From Nocardioides seonyuensis (GTDB taxonomy: Bacteria > Actinomycetota > Actinomycetes > Propionibacteriales > Nocardioidaceae), in assembly GCF_004683965.1 (NCBI RefSeq), contig NZ_CP038436.1, positions 2,604,001 through 2,668,000 of the forward strand: a DNA stretch of 64,000 bases, written 5' to 3'. The translations under genes and the position numbers were made by a program. Below the pieces are notes generated by a model. The model was not told the origin of the DNA. It was given only the letters and a program-made list of their open reading frames with translations, and did no database searches. Below, piece by piece: positions 52,718-61,463 of the stretch. Position 1 is the stretch's first letter. Each line of letters opens with the position of its first letter.

Positions 52718-54255
52718 GGCTGGAGTCTCTCCTGCCTCATCAGCAGGAGGGTCGCCGGGACCGAGATGGCGACGAGCAGGAGTGCGTAGGGCGCCGCGGC
52801 GCCGTAGCGCAGCTCGGAGGACGCCGACCAGAACTCCGTCGCGAGGGTGTGGGTGCCGATGGGGGAGAGCATCAGGGTGGCGGTCAGCTCGGTGGACACT
52901 GCCAGGAACACCAGCGCCGCGCCGGCCCCCAGGCTCGGAGCGATCAGGGGGAGGGTGACCCGACGGGCTGTCTCCACCGGGCCGGCTCCCAGGCTGTGGG
53001 CCACGTGGTCGAGCACGAGCGGCGCCTGCTCGAGGCCCGCCCGCACCGTGACGACCGCGCGCGGGAGGAAGAGGATCGCGTAGGCGACCACCAGGAGGAG
53101 CGCGGTCTGGTAGACGATCGGCACCAGCCGCAGCGACGCGACGACCAGCGCGAGGCCGACCACGATGCCTGGCAGGGCGTTGGCGATGTAGGTGCAACGC
53201 TCCACCAGGGTCGACAGGCGACCACGGTGTCGTACGGCGAGCCACACGACCGGCACCGCCGCCATGGTCGTGACGACGGCACCCGCGGCCGCGAGCAGCA
53301 CGGTCGTCGCGGCGGCGGCGCTCAGCTCACCGAGGGGGAACTCCGTGGAGGTGCCGACCCAGAGCCAGTGCAGGAGGGAGTACGACGGCACGCCCAGCGC
53401 CAGCAGGACGACCAGGCCGACCACGCCGACCGACGGCCACCGCGCCCGGCCGAGGCGGGCGGGCACAGCGCGGCGCGCGGCCCCCTGGCCGACCCGGGAG
53501 TAGTGCCGCTGGCCGCGCAGCCTGAGGTCGGCGAGGAGCAGCAGCAGGCACAGCAGCACCAGCACGCCCGCCATCGCCGTGGCGGCCTGCCCGTTGAACG
53601 TCGAGCCGTACTGGTCGTAGATCGCGGTGGTGAACGTGGGGAAGCGCAGCAGCGCCAGGGCCCCGAACTCGGCGAGCAGGTGGAGCCCCACCAGGAGGAC
53701 CCCTCCGAGAAGCGCCGGTCGCAGCTGCGGCACGACGACGCTGCGGAACGACCGCCAGCGGGAGTGGCCGAGTGACCAGGCCGACTCCTCCAGGGCTGGG
53801 TCGAGCCCGCGCAACGACGCCACGACCGGGAGGTAGACGAGCGGGTAGTAGGACAGGGTGATCACGAGGAAGGCGCCCCAGAAGCCGTGGACGGAGCGGT
53901 CCAGCGACACCCAGGCGTAGCCGTTGACGAAGGCCGGGATGGCGAGCGGGGCCACGAGCAGGCCGTGCCACACCCGCTTGCCGGGCAGGTCGGTGCGCTC
54001 GACGAGAGCGGCGAGCCCGACCCCCAGCACCGCGCACGCGCCCATGCAGGCCAGCGCGATCGACACGGTGTTGCCCAGGAGCTCCAGGATGCGGGGGCGC
54101 ACCACGAGGTGCCACAGGTCGACCGGGCCGATGATCGCGGTGTAGGTGACCACGTAGCCCAGGGGGATCAGCGCCAGGAGTGCCACGACCACCCCTGCCG
54201 CGAGGAGCAGGGGTGGTGCGCCGATGTGGCTTCGGTGGGGGGCGGCTCCGGTCAG
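52714..54255 (-). CDS. Iron(III)-type ABC importer permease, two fused membrane domains
   Basis: A 513-aa FbpB-like permease in which two permease domains are fused, giving about twelve helices. Each domain has an EAA-type loop ([24 protein letters not shown] near the middle of domain 1; [23 protein letters not shown] in domain 2). The start is unclear: the frame has no ATG near the binding-protein stop, and CTG 54255 overlapping that stop (CTGA) gives the best fit, while the first GTG would cut into helix 1. The codon may differ. It ends overlapping the ATPase gene. Confidence 0.85.
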   Translation of the reverse strand: MTGAAPHRSHIGAPPLLLAAGVVVALLALIPLGYVVTYTAIIGPVDLWHLVVRPRILELLGNTVSIALACMGACAVLGVGLAALVERTDLPGKRVWHGLLVAPLAIPAFVNGYAWVSLDRSVHGFWGAFLVITLSYYPLVYLPVVASLRGLDPALEESAWSLGHSRWRSFRSVVVPQLRPALLGGVLLVGLHLLAEFGALALLRFPTFTTAIYDQYGSTFNGQAATAMAGVLVLLCLLLLLADLRLRGQRHYSRVGQGAARRAVPARLGRARWPSVGVVGLVVLLALGVPSYSLLHWLWVGTSTEFPLGELSAAAATTVLLAAAGAVVTTMAAVPVVWLAVRHRGRLSTLVERCTYIANALPGIVVGLALVVASLRLVPIVYQTALLLVVAYAILFLPRAVVTVRAGLEQAPLVLDHVAHSLGAGPVETARRVTLPLIAPSLGAGAALVFLAVSTELTATLMLSPIGTHTLATEFWSASSELRYGAAAPYALLLVAISVPATLLLMRQERLQP

Positions 54256-55283
54256 AGCAGGCCGGCCTCGGTCATGAGCTCGGTCACCAGCGGGCCGTTG
54301 AGGCTGGCGACGTCGACGGTCGGCGGCTCCAGCTCCTCGAAGGGCTTGACCTCGGCGTTGAGCTCGGCGTCGGGGTTGAGGGGGTACTCCAGGGCGTAGG
54401 ACTCTGCCATCGCCTGCTGGGCCTCGGTGCTGGTGAGCCACGTGACGAACTCGTCGGCGGCTTCAGGGTGCTCGGCGGCCGCCAGGACGCCAGCGCCGGA
54501 GACGCTGAGGAACGCACCGGGGTCCTGGTCGCCGAAGAAGTGCAGGGCGGAGGAGTCGGAGTCGGTGCCGCTCTCCTCGCGGTCGCGGTACCAGTAGTAG
54601 TGGTAGGCGATGCCTGCGTCGATCTCGCCGGCGTTGGCTGCCTGCATGACGACGAGGTTGTTCTGGAGGATGACGCCGTTCTCCTTCAGCCCGGCGAGCC
54701 ACTCGCGCGTGGCGTCCTCGCCCTCGAGCTCCAGGACCGCCGAGACGATCGCCTGGAAGTCGGCGCCGGTGGGGGAGAAGCCCACGCGGCCCTTCCACTC
54801 CGGCTCGGCGAAGTCGAGGATCGAGGCGGGCATGTCGGCCTCGGTCATCGAGTCGGTGTTGTACATCGCCACGGTCGAGCGGGCCAGGAAGCCGGTCCAG
54901 GTCTTGCTCGAGGGCACGAACTCCGGCGGGATCGACGCGAGCGCCTCGTCGGGCACCGGCGCGAAGAGCCCCTCCTTGTCGACGATGCTCATGGCCGGTG
55001 AGTTCTCGGTGAGGAACACGTCGGCGGGGGAGTCCTTGCCCTCCTCGACGATCTGGTTGGCCATCTCGAGGTCCTTGCCGCTGCGCAGCTCCACGTCGAG
55101 GCCGCTCTGCTCCTCGAAGAGCGGCACGATCTCGTCGAGCAGCTCCTCGTGCTGGGCGTTGTAGACCACCAGGTCGGGCGGGTTGAGCAGGCTGCATGCC
55201 GACAGGGCCGGGAGTGCCAGGGCCGCGGCTGCGAGCACGGGAGCGAGTCGGCGCAGGGTGGGGCGGGGGTGGCTCGAAGTCAC
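54252..55283 (-). CDS. Iron(III)-type extracellular binding lipoprotein
   Basis: A 343-aa FbpA-like solute-binding lipoprotein. A signal peptide with lipobox LSAC (Cys near residue 30) precedes a two-lobe binding domain: PDLVVYNAQHEELLDEIVPLFEE, DVFLTENSPAM and the tyrosine-rich AYHYYWYRDRE, which fits Fe(III) coordination by Tyr. GTG 55283 is the start. A 19-bp IdeR/DtxR-like box (55312-55330) lies about 30 bp upstream, so expression is likely iron-repressed. It heads the binding protein-permease-ATPase operon. Confidence 0.93.
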   Translation of the reverse strand: MTSSHPRPTLRRLAPVLAAAALALPALSACSLLNPPDLVVYNAQHEELLDEIVPLFEEQSGLDVELRSGKDLEMANQIVEEGKDSPADVFLTENSPAMSIVDKEGLFAPVPDEALASIPPEFVPSSKTWTGFLARSTVAMYNTDSMTEADMPASILDFAEPEWKGRVGFSPTGADFQAIVSAVLELEGEDATREWLAGLKENGVILQNNLVVMQAANAGEIDAGIAYHYYWYRDREESGTDSDSSALHFFGDQDPGAFLSVSGAGVLAAAEHPEAADEFVTWLTSTEAQQAMAESYALEYPLNPDAELNAEVKPFEELEPPTVDVASLNGPLVTELMTEAGLL

Positions 55284-55311
55284 AGGGTCCTCACGGGGCT
55301 CAGCAGTGTGC

Positions 55312-55330
55312 TTAGGGTCGGCTAACCTTA
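55312..55330. promoter_or_regulatory. IdeR/DtxR-like iron box
   Basis: ttagggtcggctaacctta matches the 19-bp IdeR consensus (TTAGGTTAGSCTAACCTAA, from memory) at about 16 of 19 positions. It lies 29 bp upstream of the iron-importer lipoprotein start, where a repressor would block transcription when iron is plentiful. Confidence 0.75.
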
Positions 55331-55340
55331 GCGCGCAGTG

Positions 55341-55360
55341 AGGTTAGCGATCGATAACCT
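55341..55360. promoter_or_regulatory. Additional aggtta/taacct inverted half-sites
   Basis: aggtta and taacct separated by 8 bp, with a further ctaacct at 55322-55328. The outer half-sites match the iron-box arms but the spacer is longer than in the consensus. It lies between the importer promoter and the acyl-CoA dehydrogenase start. Confidence 0.45.
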
Positions 55361-55367
55361 GTGACGC

Positions 55368-55373
55368 TACTCT
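55368..55373 (+). promoter_or_regulatory. Candidate -10 element of the acyl-CoA dehydrogenase gene
   Basis: TACTCT ending 7 nt before ATG 55381, consistent with leaderless translation and adjoining the iron-box half-sites. Confidence 0.5.
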
Positions 55374-55380
55374 CGTCCGC

Positions 55381-56577
55381 ATGACCTTCGAGCTTTCCCC
55401 CGAGCACGAGCAGTTCCGACGCAGCGTGGCGGAGTTCGCGCGGGCCGAGATCGCCCCCCACGCCGCCCAGTGGGACCGCGACCACCACTTCCCCACCGAC
55501 GTCGTCCAGAAGATGGGCCAACTCGGTCTGATGGGCCTCACCGCGCCGGAGGAGTACGGCGGCGCGGGCCTGGCCGGGGAGGACGGCGGGTTCACCTCGC
55601 TGTGCCTGGCCATCGAGGAGCTCGGCCGTGTCGACCAGTCGATGGGCATCACCCTCGAGGCCGCGGTCGGGCTGGGCATCAACCCGATCCTGACCTTCGG
55701 CACCGACGAGCAGAAGCAGACCTGGCTGCCCGACCTCGTCTCGGGTCAGCGGCTCGCCGGCTTCGGGCTCACCGAGCCCGGCGCGGGGTCCGACGCCGGG
55801 GCCACCCGCACGAAGGCCGTGCTCGACGGTGGCGAGTGGGTCGTCAACGGCTCCAAGCAGTTCATCACCAACTCCGGCTCCGACATCACCTCGGTGGTCA
55901 CCGTGACGGCGCGCACCGGAGAGCGCGAGGGCGGTCGCCCGGAGATCTCCACGATCATGCTCCCGGCCGGCACTCCTGGCTTCGTGGCCGAGAAGGCTTA
56001 CGACAAGCTCGGCTGGCACGCCTCCGACACCCACCCGCTCTCCTTCGAGGACGTCCGGGTCCCGGAGGCGAACCTGCTGGGCGAGCGCGGCCGCGGCTAC
56101 GCCCAGTTCCTGGCGACCCTCGACGACGGCCGGGTCGCGATCGCGGCGCTCGCGGTCGGCTGCATCCAGGCGTGCCTCGACCTGTCCCTGGAGTACGCCG
56201 GCCAGCGCCAGACCTTCGGTGGGCCGATCGGGCGCAAGCAGGGGGTCGCCTTCCAGATCAGCGACCTGCAGGTGATGCTCGACGCCTCACGGCTGCTGAC
56301 CTACAAGGCAGCGGCGATGAAGGACGCGATGGACGCCGGGCGCTCGATCTCGACCCAGGACTTCAAGCAGGCCGCCGCGGTCGCGAAGCTCTACGCCACC
56401 GAGTCCGCCGTCACGGCGACCCGCATCGCCACGCAGGTCTTCGGCGGCTACGGGTTCATGGAGGAGTACCCCGTCGCCCGCCTCTACCGCGACGCCAAGG
56501 TGCTCGAGATCGGCGAGGGCACCTCCGAGGTCCAGCGGATGCTCATCGCGCGGGGGCTCGGCCTGCCCGTGGAGTGA
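55381..56577 (+). CDS. Acyl-CoA dehydrogenase
   Basis: FAD enzyme introducing the alpha-beta double bond of an acyl-CoA in beta-oxidation or branched amino acid breakdown, passing electrons to ETF. The 398-aa length fits. Motifs: the FAD-binding GFGLTEPGAGSDAG (about residues 128-141), NGSKQFITNSG, RQTFGGPIG, QVFGGYGFMEE and the C-terminal YRDAKVLEIGEGTSEVQR, where the catalytic Glu is expected. Leaderless start (TACTCT 7 nt upstream). It is divergent from the iron importer with only 97 bp between them, so iron boxes could influence both. Confidence 0.95.
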   Translation: MTFELSPEHEQFRRSVAEFARAEIAPHAAQWDRDHHFPTDVVQKMGQLGLMGLTAPEEYGGAGLAGEDGGFTSLCLAIEELGRVDQSMGITLEAAVGLGINPILTFGTDEQKQTWLPDLVSGQRLAGFGLTEPGAGSDAGATRTKAVLDGGEWVVNGSKQFITNSGSDITSVVTVTARTGEREGGRPEISTIMLPAGTPGFVAEKAYDKLGWHASDTHPLSFEDVRVPEANLLGERGRGYAQFLATLDDGRVAIAALAVGCIQACLDLSLEYAGQRQTFGGPIGRKQGVAFQISDLQVMLDASRLLTYKAAAMKDAMDAGRSISTQDFKQAAAVAKLYATESAVTATRIATQVFGGYGFMEEYPVARLYRDAKVLEIGEGTSEVQRMLIARGLGLPVE

Positions 56578-56613
56578 GCGCCGCGGACCTACCCAGTCCG
56601 GGCGTGGACGTCC

Positions 56614-58017
56614 ATGCCCCGGCAGTGCTTGGGTGGGAGCGTGGCCCGCACCGTCGAGGTCGACTACCTGGTGGTGGGTGCCGGCGCCGCCGGAATGGCG
56701 TTCACCGACGCCCTGGTCGACCACGCCGACGTCCGCGTCGCGCTGGTGGATCGGCGCCACAGCGTGGGCGGGCACTGGCTGGAGGCCTACCCGTTCGTGC
56801 GCCTGCACCAGGCCTCGGCCTTCTACGGCGTGGCCTCCACCCTCCTGGGTGGAGGGAGGCTGCAGACGAGTGGGCCCGAGACCGGCCTGCACGAGCGCGC
56901 CAGCCTCTCGGAGATCTGTCTCTACTACGAGCGAGTGCTCGCTCGCCTGCTCGAGACCGGGCGCGTCCTCCTCTTCGCCGGTTGTGAGTACGTCGGCCGC
57001 CGCCGCATCGTCTCCCGGGTGTCGGGCCGCGAGTTCGAGGTGCCCGAGACCTGCAGGATCGTCGACGCCCACTACCTGGCCCCCGAGACGCCGGCCGGCA
57101 CTCCGCCGCCGTTCGAGGTGGGAGAGGGAGTCGACGTCGTACCTGTCGGCGGGCTCGCGAGCCTGGGGTGGGCGCACAGCCAGTACGTCGTGGTGGGCTC
57201 CGGCAAGACCGGGAGCGACGCCTGCACCTGGCTGCTGGCACGGGGGGTGGACCCCGACGCCATCTGCTGGGTCAGGCCGCGGGACCCGTGGTTCTTCAAC
57301 CGGGCCGTCATCCAGCCCGACCCTGCGATCTTCCTCGGGATGGTCGGCGAGGTCATGGAGGCGGCAACCGCCGCGACGTCGCTGGAGGACCTGTTCCTGC
57401 GTCTCGAGGACGCCGGGGTCGTGCTGCGCGTCGACCGCGGCACCTGGCCGACGATGGCGAAGACCCCGACCCTGGCCACGTGGGAGCTGGAGCTGCTGCG
57501 AAGCATCGAGAACGTCGTGCGGCAGGGCCACGTGAGGCGGGTCGACCCCGGACGCATCACCCTCGAGGAGGGCTCCGTCGAGGTCGCTCGCGACGCCCTG
57601 GTGGTGCACTGCGCTGCACGGGGCCTGCAGTACCCGCCGCTGGTGCCGCTCTGGGGGCCCGATGCGATCACCCTGCAGCCGATCAGGACCGGGTTTCCGT
57701 GCTTCGGTGCGGCGCTGGCCGGCTACGTCGAGGCGACCCGCGACGACGACGCCACCAAGAACCGCCTCTGCCCACCGACGCCTCTGCCGGACACCCCCGC
57801 CTCCTGGGTGGCGGCGACTGTCCTCGGGGCCCGCGCCACGATGTCCTTCGGCGCCGAGCCCGACATCAAGGCATGGGCCGACACCGTCGCGCTCAACCCC
57901 TCCCGCATCCCGGCGGGGCATCCCGGCGGCCCGGCCCTGGACGCCGCTGTCTCACGCCTGGGCGCCTCAGCCCCCAAGGGGCTGGCGCGGCTGGCGGAGC
58001 TCGCCGGGCTGAGCTGA
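56614..58017 (+). CDS. NAD(P)/FAD-dependent oxidoreductase, possible flavin monooxygenase
   Basis: A 467-aa flavoprotein. The FAD motif VVGAGAAGMAF lies near the N-terminus, followed by DRRHSVGGHWLEAYPFVRLHQ as in flavin-containing and Baeyer-Villiger-type monooxygenases, and a second nucleotide motif VVGSGKTGSDAC (about 180-192). A full BVMO fingerprint was not seen. The start is uncertain: ATG 56614 or GTG 56641, both with weak ribosome-binding sites. It follows the acyl-CoA dehydrogenase by 36 bp and may be co-transcribed. The substrate is unknown. Confidence 0.78.
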   Translation: MPRQCLGGSVARTVEVDYLVVGAGAAGMAFTDALVDHADVRVALVDRRHSVGGHWLEAYPFVRLHQASAFYGVASTLLGGGRLQTSGPETGLHERASLSEICLYYERVLARLLETGRVLLFAGCEYVGRRRIVSRVSGREFEVPETCRIVDAHYLAPETPAGTPPPFEVGEGVDVVPVGGLASLGWAHSQYVVVGSGKTGSDACTWLLARGVDPDAICWVRPRDPWFFNRAVIQPDPAIFLGMVGEVMEAATAATSLEDLFLRLEDAGVVLRVDRGTWPTMAKTPTLATWELELLRSIENVVRQGHVRRVDPGRITLEEGSVEVARDALVVHCAARGLQYPPLVPLWGPDAITLQPIRTGFPCFGAALAGYVEATRDDDATKNRLCPPTPLPDTPASWVAATVLGARATMSFGAEPDIKAWADTVALNPSRIPAGHPGGPALDAAVSRLGASAPKGLARLAELAGLS

Positions 58018-58039
58018 GCCGGGGTGGTCGGGCTCGTGC

Positions 58040-58255
58040 TCAGGCAGCCTTCCGGAGGCTGCGCCACTGCTCGAGCGCGTGGGCTGCCGAGAGCTCGGCC
58101 ACTGGCGGTGCGAGACGGGTGACCCGGGCGGGTGCGGCGTCGGCGGCGCGCTTCTTCTCGCCGAAGTAGACCGCCATGATGCCGCCGTAGGTCACGACGT
58201 TCACGACGACGGCCGCGATGCCGAACAGACGCAGGCTGAGCTGGAAGTCGGTCAA
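58040..58255 (-). CDS. Small membrane protein (71 aa) divergent from tetR
   Basis: A 71-aa protein: one hydrophobic helix (about 8-30, FGIAAVVVNVVTYGGIMAVYF) followed by a basic EKKRAADAAPARVTRL stretch and a soluble tail. TTG 58255 has a good AGGAG Shine-Dalgarno 5 nt upstream, supporting it as a real gene too short for most predictions. A perfect TetR operator (58274-58296) lies right upstream, shared with the divergent tetR gene. It is probably the repressor's main target. Function unknown. Confidence 0.7.
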   Translation of the reverse strand: MTDFQLSLRLFGIAAVVVNVVTYGGIMAVYFGEKKRAADAAPARVTRLAPPVAELSAAHALEQWRSLRKAA

Positions 58256-58273
58256 GGGAGCTCCTCATCTAGA

Positions 58274-58296
58274 TTCGATACACTGATTGTATCGAA
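58274..58296. promoter_or_regulatory. TetR operator between divergent genes
   Basis: Perfect 9-5-9 inverted repeat ttcgataca-ctgat-tgtatcgaa in the intergenic region of the tetR gene (58324) and the 71-aa membrane protein gene (58255), the classic position for joint repression. Confidence 0.8.
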
Positions 58297-58323
58297 ACTC
58301 GTCGGCAGGGCAGAATCGGGCAC

Positions 58324-58905
58324 GTGGGCAACGCCGAGAACGACCGCCGCCCGGGACGACCTCGTCGCTCCGAGACCGACTCGCGCATCCTGGAGGCGAC
58401 CCGCGCCCTCGTCCGGGAGCACGGACCCGAGGCGGTGAACATCGCGGCCGTCTCCGCACGCAGCGGAGCGGCCCGGACGACCATCTACCGTCGGTACGTC
58501 GACCGTCAGGCGTTGCTCGGCGCTGCGTTCGAGACCGTCACACGTCGCGGGGGTCCTCCGCCCGGTGACTCGCTCGAGGACAAGCTCGCCTGGTTGCTGG
58601 CCCGCGCCGAGGAGGTGCTGCGCGACGGCATCGGCGCCGGGGGAGTGGCCGCGTTGCTCTCGGGGGAGGACCCCGACTTCGTCGCAGCCGTGCGTCGTGC
58701 GCTCGCCGTGGGGCTGCAGCCCGTCACGGAGCAGGTCGCGCACGACGCCGCGAACGGCGTGCTTTCCGGGGACGTGGATCCCGACACCCTCGTCAACCTG
58801 GTCCTGGGGGTCTACCTCGGCGAGGCGCTGCGTCACGGCGCGCCCGACCTGCCATGGCGGGCGCGTACGGCGAAGCAGCTCGCCGCGCTGCTGGCTCCCG
58901 AGTAG
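58324..58905 (+). CDS. TetR-family repressor
   Basis: A 193-aa regulator with a proline/arginine-rich start (RRPGRPRRSETDSRIL), the HTH NIAAVSARSGAARTTIYRRY and a helical ligand domain. GTG 58324 is the start. It binds most probably the 23-bp palindrome 28 bp upstream. The ABC-2 exporter genes follow 34 bp downstream but have their own -10 element; the tetR could also control them by read-through. Confidence 0.9.
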   Translation: MGNAENDRRPGRPRRSETDSRILEATRALVREHGPEAVNIAAVSARSGAARTTIYRRYVDRQALLGAAFETVTRRGGPPPGDSLEDKLAWLLARAEEVLRDGIGAGGVAALLSGEDPDFVAAVRRALAVGLQPVTEQVAHDAANGVLSGDVDPDTLVNLVLGVYLGEALRHGAPDLPWRARTAKQLAALLAPE

Positions 58906-58926
58906 CCCGGCGAGACGGGCGCCCTC

Positions 58927-58932
58927 TAGCGT
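58927..58932 (+). promoter_or_regulatory. Candidate -10 element of the ABC-2 exporter operon
   Basis: TAGCGT ending 7 nt before GTG 58940, leaderless-type. Confidence 0.5.
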
Positions 58933-58939
58933 CGTACCC

Positions 58940-59821
58940 GTGCTTGAGATCAACGAGCTGACCCGGCGGTTCGGCGAGACCACCGCCGTGGACCGCGTGT
59001 CCTTCGAGGTGCCCTCCGGGCAGATGACGGGGTTCGTCGGCGCCAACGGCGCCGGCAAGACCACGACGATGCGGATGGTCATGGGGGTCCTGGGCATCAC
59101 CGAGGGCGAGGTGCGCTGGCGGGGCCGCCCGATCACCCGGCTGGACCGTCGGGCGTTCGGCTACATGCCCGAGGAGCGCGGGCTCTACCCCAAGCAGCCG
59201 CTGCTCGACCAGCTCGTCTACATCGCACGCCTCAAGGGCATGGGTGCGGCCGAGGCGAGGAAGCAGGTGCGTGAGCTGCTGGAGCGGTTCGGAATCGGTG
59301 AGCGCAGCAAGGACCACCTCGAGAAGCTGTCCCTCGGCAACCAGCAGCGGGTCCAGATCATCGCCTCGGTCCTGCCGCGCCCGCAGGCCCTCGTGCTGGA
59401 CGAGCCGTTCTCGGGCCTCGACCCGGTCGCTGTCGACTCGATGGTCGAGCTGCTGCGCGACCACACCCGCGACGGGATCCCGGTGCTCTTCTCCAGCCAC
59501 CAGCTCGACCTCGTCGAGCGGCTGTGCGACCGACTGGTCGTGCTGGCGAAGGGGCGGACGGTCGCAACAGGCACGGTCGCCGAGCTGCGCGACACCGGTC
59601 AGCCACGGTTCCGGCTGGTCCTCGGAGGGGATGCCGGTTGGGTCCGGGACCTCCCCGGGCTCGACGTGCTCGACCTCGAGGGCAGCACGGCCCTGCTCGC
59701 CGTCACCGAGCCGGGAGCCGAGCAACGCGCCATCGCCGAGGCCACGCGTCGCGGTGACGTCCACGAGTTCGCCAGGGTGCGTCCGGCGCTCAGCGAGATC
59801 TACCGCGAGGTGACGGCATGA
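58940..59821 (+). CDS. ABC-2 exporter ATP-binding protein (NatA-like)
   Basis: A 293-aa ATPase of the CcmA/NatA class. Walker A GANGAGKTT (about 36-44), the Q-loop region GYMPEERGLYP, signature LSLGNQQR, Walker B ALVLDEPFSGLD and H-loop SSHQLDL are all present, followed by a short C-terminal domain. GTG 58940 is leaderless-type. Its stop overlaps the permease ATG (ATGA). Such pairs export sodium, drugs, or lipid-linked compounds. Confidence 0.92.
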   Translation: MLEINELTRRFGETTAVDRVSFEVPSGQMTGFVGANGAGKTTTMRMVMGVLGITEGEVRWRGRPITRLDRRAFGYMPEERGLYPKQPLLDQLVYIARLKGMGAAEARKQVRELLERFGIGERSKDHLEKLSLGNQQRVQIIASVLPRPQALVLDEPFSGLDPVAVDSMVELLRDHTRDGIPVLFSSHQLDLVERLCDRLVVLAKGRTVATGTVAELRDTGQPRFRLVLGGDAGWVRDLPGLDVLDLEGSTALLAVTEPGAEQRAIAEATRRGDVHEFARVRPALSEIYREVTA

Positions 59822-60981
59822 GAACGGGTGCATGGCTGCTGGTGACCCGCCGTGAGGTCCTGGCCAGGATCACCGACAAGACGTTCCTGATCGGCACCGC
59901 GGCGATGGTGGCGATGATCATCGGGTTCATGGGATTCACGGCCTGGCAGGAGGAGCGGTCCGAGGACTTCCGCATCGCCGCCACTCCCGACGCCGTGGCC
60001 ATGGCCGAGCTCGTGGCGGACCAGGCGCCGCGGGTCGACGACGACGTCACCGTCGCCGTCGTGGAGGTCGACGACGAGACCGGGGCCCGCGCTGCGGTGC
60101 GCGAGGACGTCGACGCCTGGCTGCACCGGGGTGACGACGGCTGGGTGCTGACGACCGAGTCCAGCGAGGAGCCGAGCCTCACCGACGTCGTGAGTCAGGT
60201 GGTGCAGGGCGCGGTCCTCTCGGAGAACGCCGCGGCCGCCGGGGCGACCCTCGAGGAGCTGCAGGCCGGCTCCACCGTCAGCACCTCCTTCCTGCGCGGT
60301 GACGCCGAGCAGGCGGCGGTGGCCGACGTCGTCGGCTTCGTGTTCATGTTCCTCTTCTACCTCGCTGCCCTGCTCTTCGGCATGCAGCTGGCCAGCTCGG
60401 TGATCGAGGAGAAGCAGAGCCGCATCGTCGAGATCATCGCGGCGGCCATCCCGTTGCGACACCTCCTCGCTGGCAAGGTCCTCGGCAACACCGTGCTGGC
60501 CATGCTCCAGGTGCTGGTCTACGTCGCGGTCGGCCTGGTCGGGATGTCGTTCACGCCCTACCAGTCCTACGTCCCCGACATCTCCGGCCCGGTGGCGTGG
60601 TTCCTGGCCTTCTTCCTGGCCGGGTTCGTCGCGCTGGCCTGTCTGTGGGCGGTGGCGGGAGCCCTGGCTTCGCGTGCCGAGGACCTCCAGGCCACCTCCA
60701 CCCCGCTCACCATGCTGATCCTGGGCATGTTCTTCGCCGGCATCTCGCTCGACGGGCGGGCGCAGGTGGTCGCGTCCTTCGTCCCGCCGGTCTCGGCCGT
60801 GGTCATGCCCAAGCGGATCCTCGCGGGCACGCTGCAGTGGTGGGAGCCGCTCGTGGCCCTGGCGCTGCTGGTCGCCTTCGCCGCCGTCACGGTGCGTCTC
60901 GGCGAGCGCGTCTACCGCCGTGCGCTCATGCAGACCGGGGGCCGGGTGTCGCTCCGCCAGGCGTGGGCCGCCGAGGAGTGA
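59818..60981 (+). CDS. ABC-2 exporter permease (NatB-like)
   Basis: A 387-aa membrane subunit. A first helix (about 25-42) is followed by a large extracytoplasmic domain (about 43-170) and then five helices (about 176-370), the NatB/YhaP layout. The segment SSVIEEKQSRIVEIIAAAIPLRHLLAGK is the conserved ABC-2 cytoplasmic loop contacting the ATPase. It is coupled to the ATPase by a 4-bp overlap. The substrate cannot be inferred; the tetR gene next to it hints at a drug or lipid. Confidence 0.9.
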   Translation: MRTGAWLLVTRREVLARITDKTFLIGTAAMVAMIIGFMGFTAWQEERSEDFRIAATPDAVAMAELVADQAPRVDDDVTVAVVEVDDETGARAAVREDVDAWLHRGDDGWVLTTESSEEPSLTDVVSQVVQGAVLSENAAAAGATLEELQAGSTVSTSFLRGDAEQAAVADVVGFVFMFLFYLAALLFGMQLASSVIEEKQSRIVEIIAAAIPLRHLLAGKVLGNTVLAMLQVLVYVAVGLVGMSFTPYQSYVPDISGPVAWFLAFFLAGFVALACLWAVAGALASRAEDLQATSTPLTMLILGMFFAGISLDGRAQVVASFVPPVSAVVMPKRILAGTLQWWEPLVALALLVAFAAVTVRLGERVYRRALMQTGGRVSLRQAWAAEE

Positions 60982-60996
60982 CCCGGCTGCGTCCGC

Positions 60997-61461
60997 TCAC
61001 CAGAGCTCGAGGAGCGAGGTCGTGCCGGCCACTACGGCCCAGAACCGCAGCCCGCGCCCCACGAGCCCGGTGACGAGGAAGATCCAGAACGGCACCCGCA
61101 GGACGCCGGCGAGGACGGCCGTCAGGGCGTACGGCGGCAGGCCGACCGCCGCGGAGAGCAGCAGCAGCCCGGCGGTGAAGGCCGGCCGGCCCTCCGCACG
61201 CGCGTGCCAGCGGTCCAGGCTCGCCGCCACCTTGGGCTTCTGCAGGTGCTTGTGGACCCACGGCGCGCGGTCGACGTGCATGCCGCCCCAGTACCACAGC
61301 ACCTTGCCGGCCATCTGCCCGATGGTCGCGGCCAGCACCAGGGCGACGGTGATGCCGGGCTGCTGCGAGGCAGCGACAGCGAGGATCGCCTCGACGTTGA
61401 TCAACGGGACCAGGGCCGAGGCCACGGACGCGGCGAAGATGCTGAGGAGCAGCAGCGCCAT
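60997..61461 (-). CDS. VTT/YqaA-like small membrane protein
   Basis: A 154-aa integral membrane protein with four or five hydrophobic segments and the SNARE-associated/YqaA-like pattern: a re-entrant region around LVPLINVEAILA and an AGLLLLSAAVGLPPYALTAVLAG segment. VTT/DedA-type proteins are lipid scramblase-like, which fits its position directly after a phospholipid synthase gene (2 bp gap, TGAGCATG). The exact role is unknown. Confidence 0.75.
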   Translation of the reverse strand: MALLLLSIFAASVASALVPLINVEAILAVAASQQPGITVALVLAATIGQMAGKVLWYWGGMHVDRAPWVHKHLQKPKVAASLDRWHARAEGRPAFTAGLLLLSAAVGLPPYALTAVLAGVLRVPFWIFLVTGLVGRGLRFWAVVAGTTSLLELW

Positions 61462-61463
61462 GC

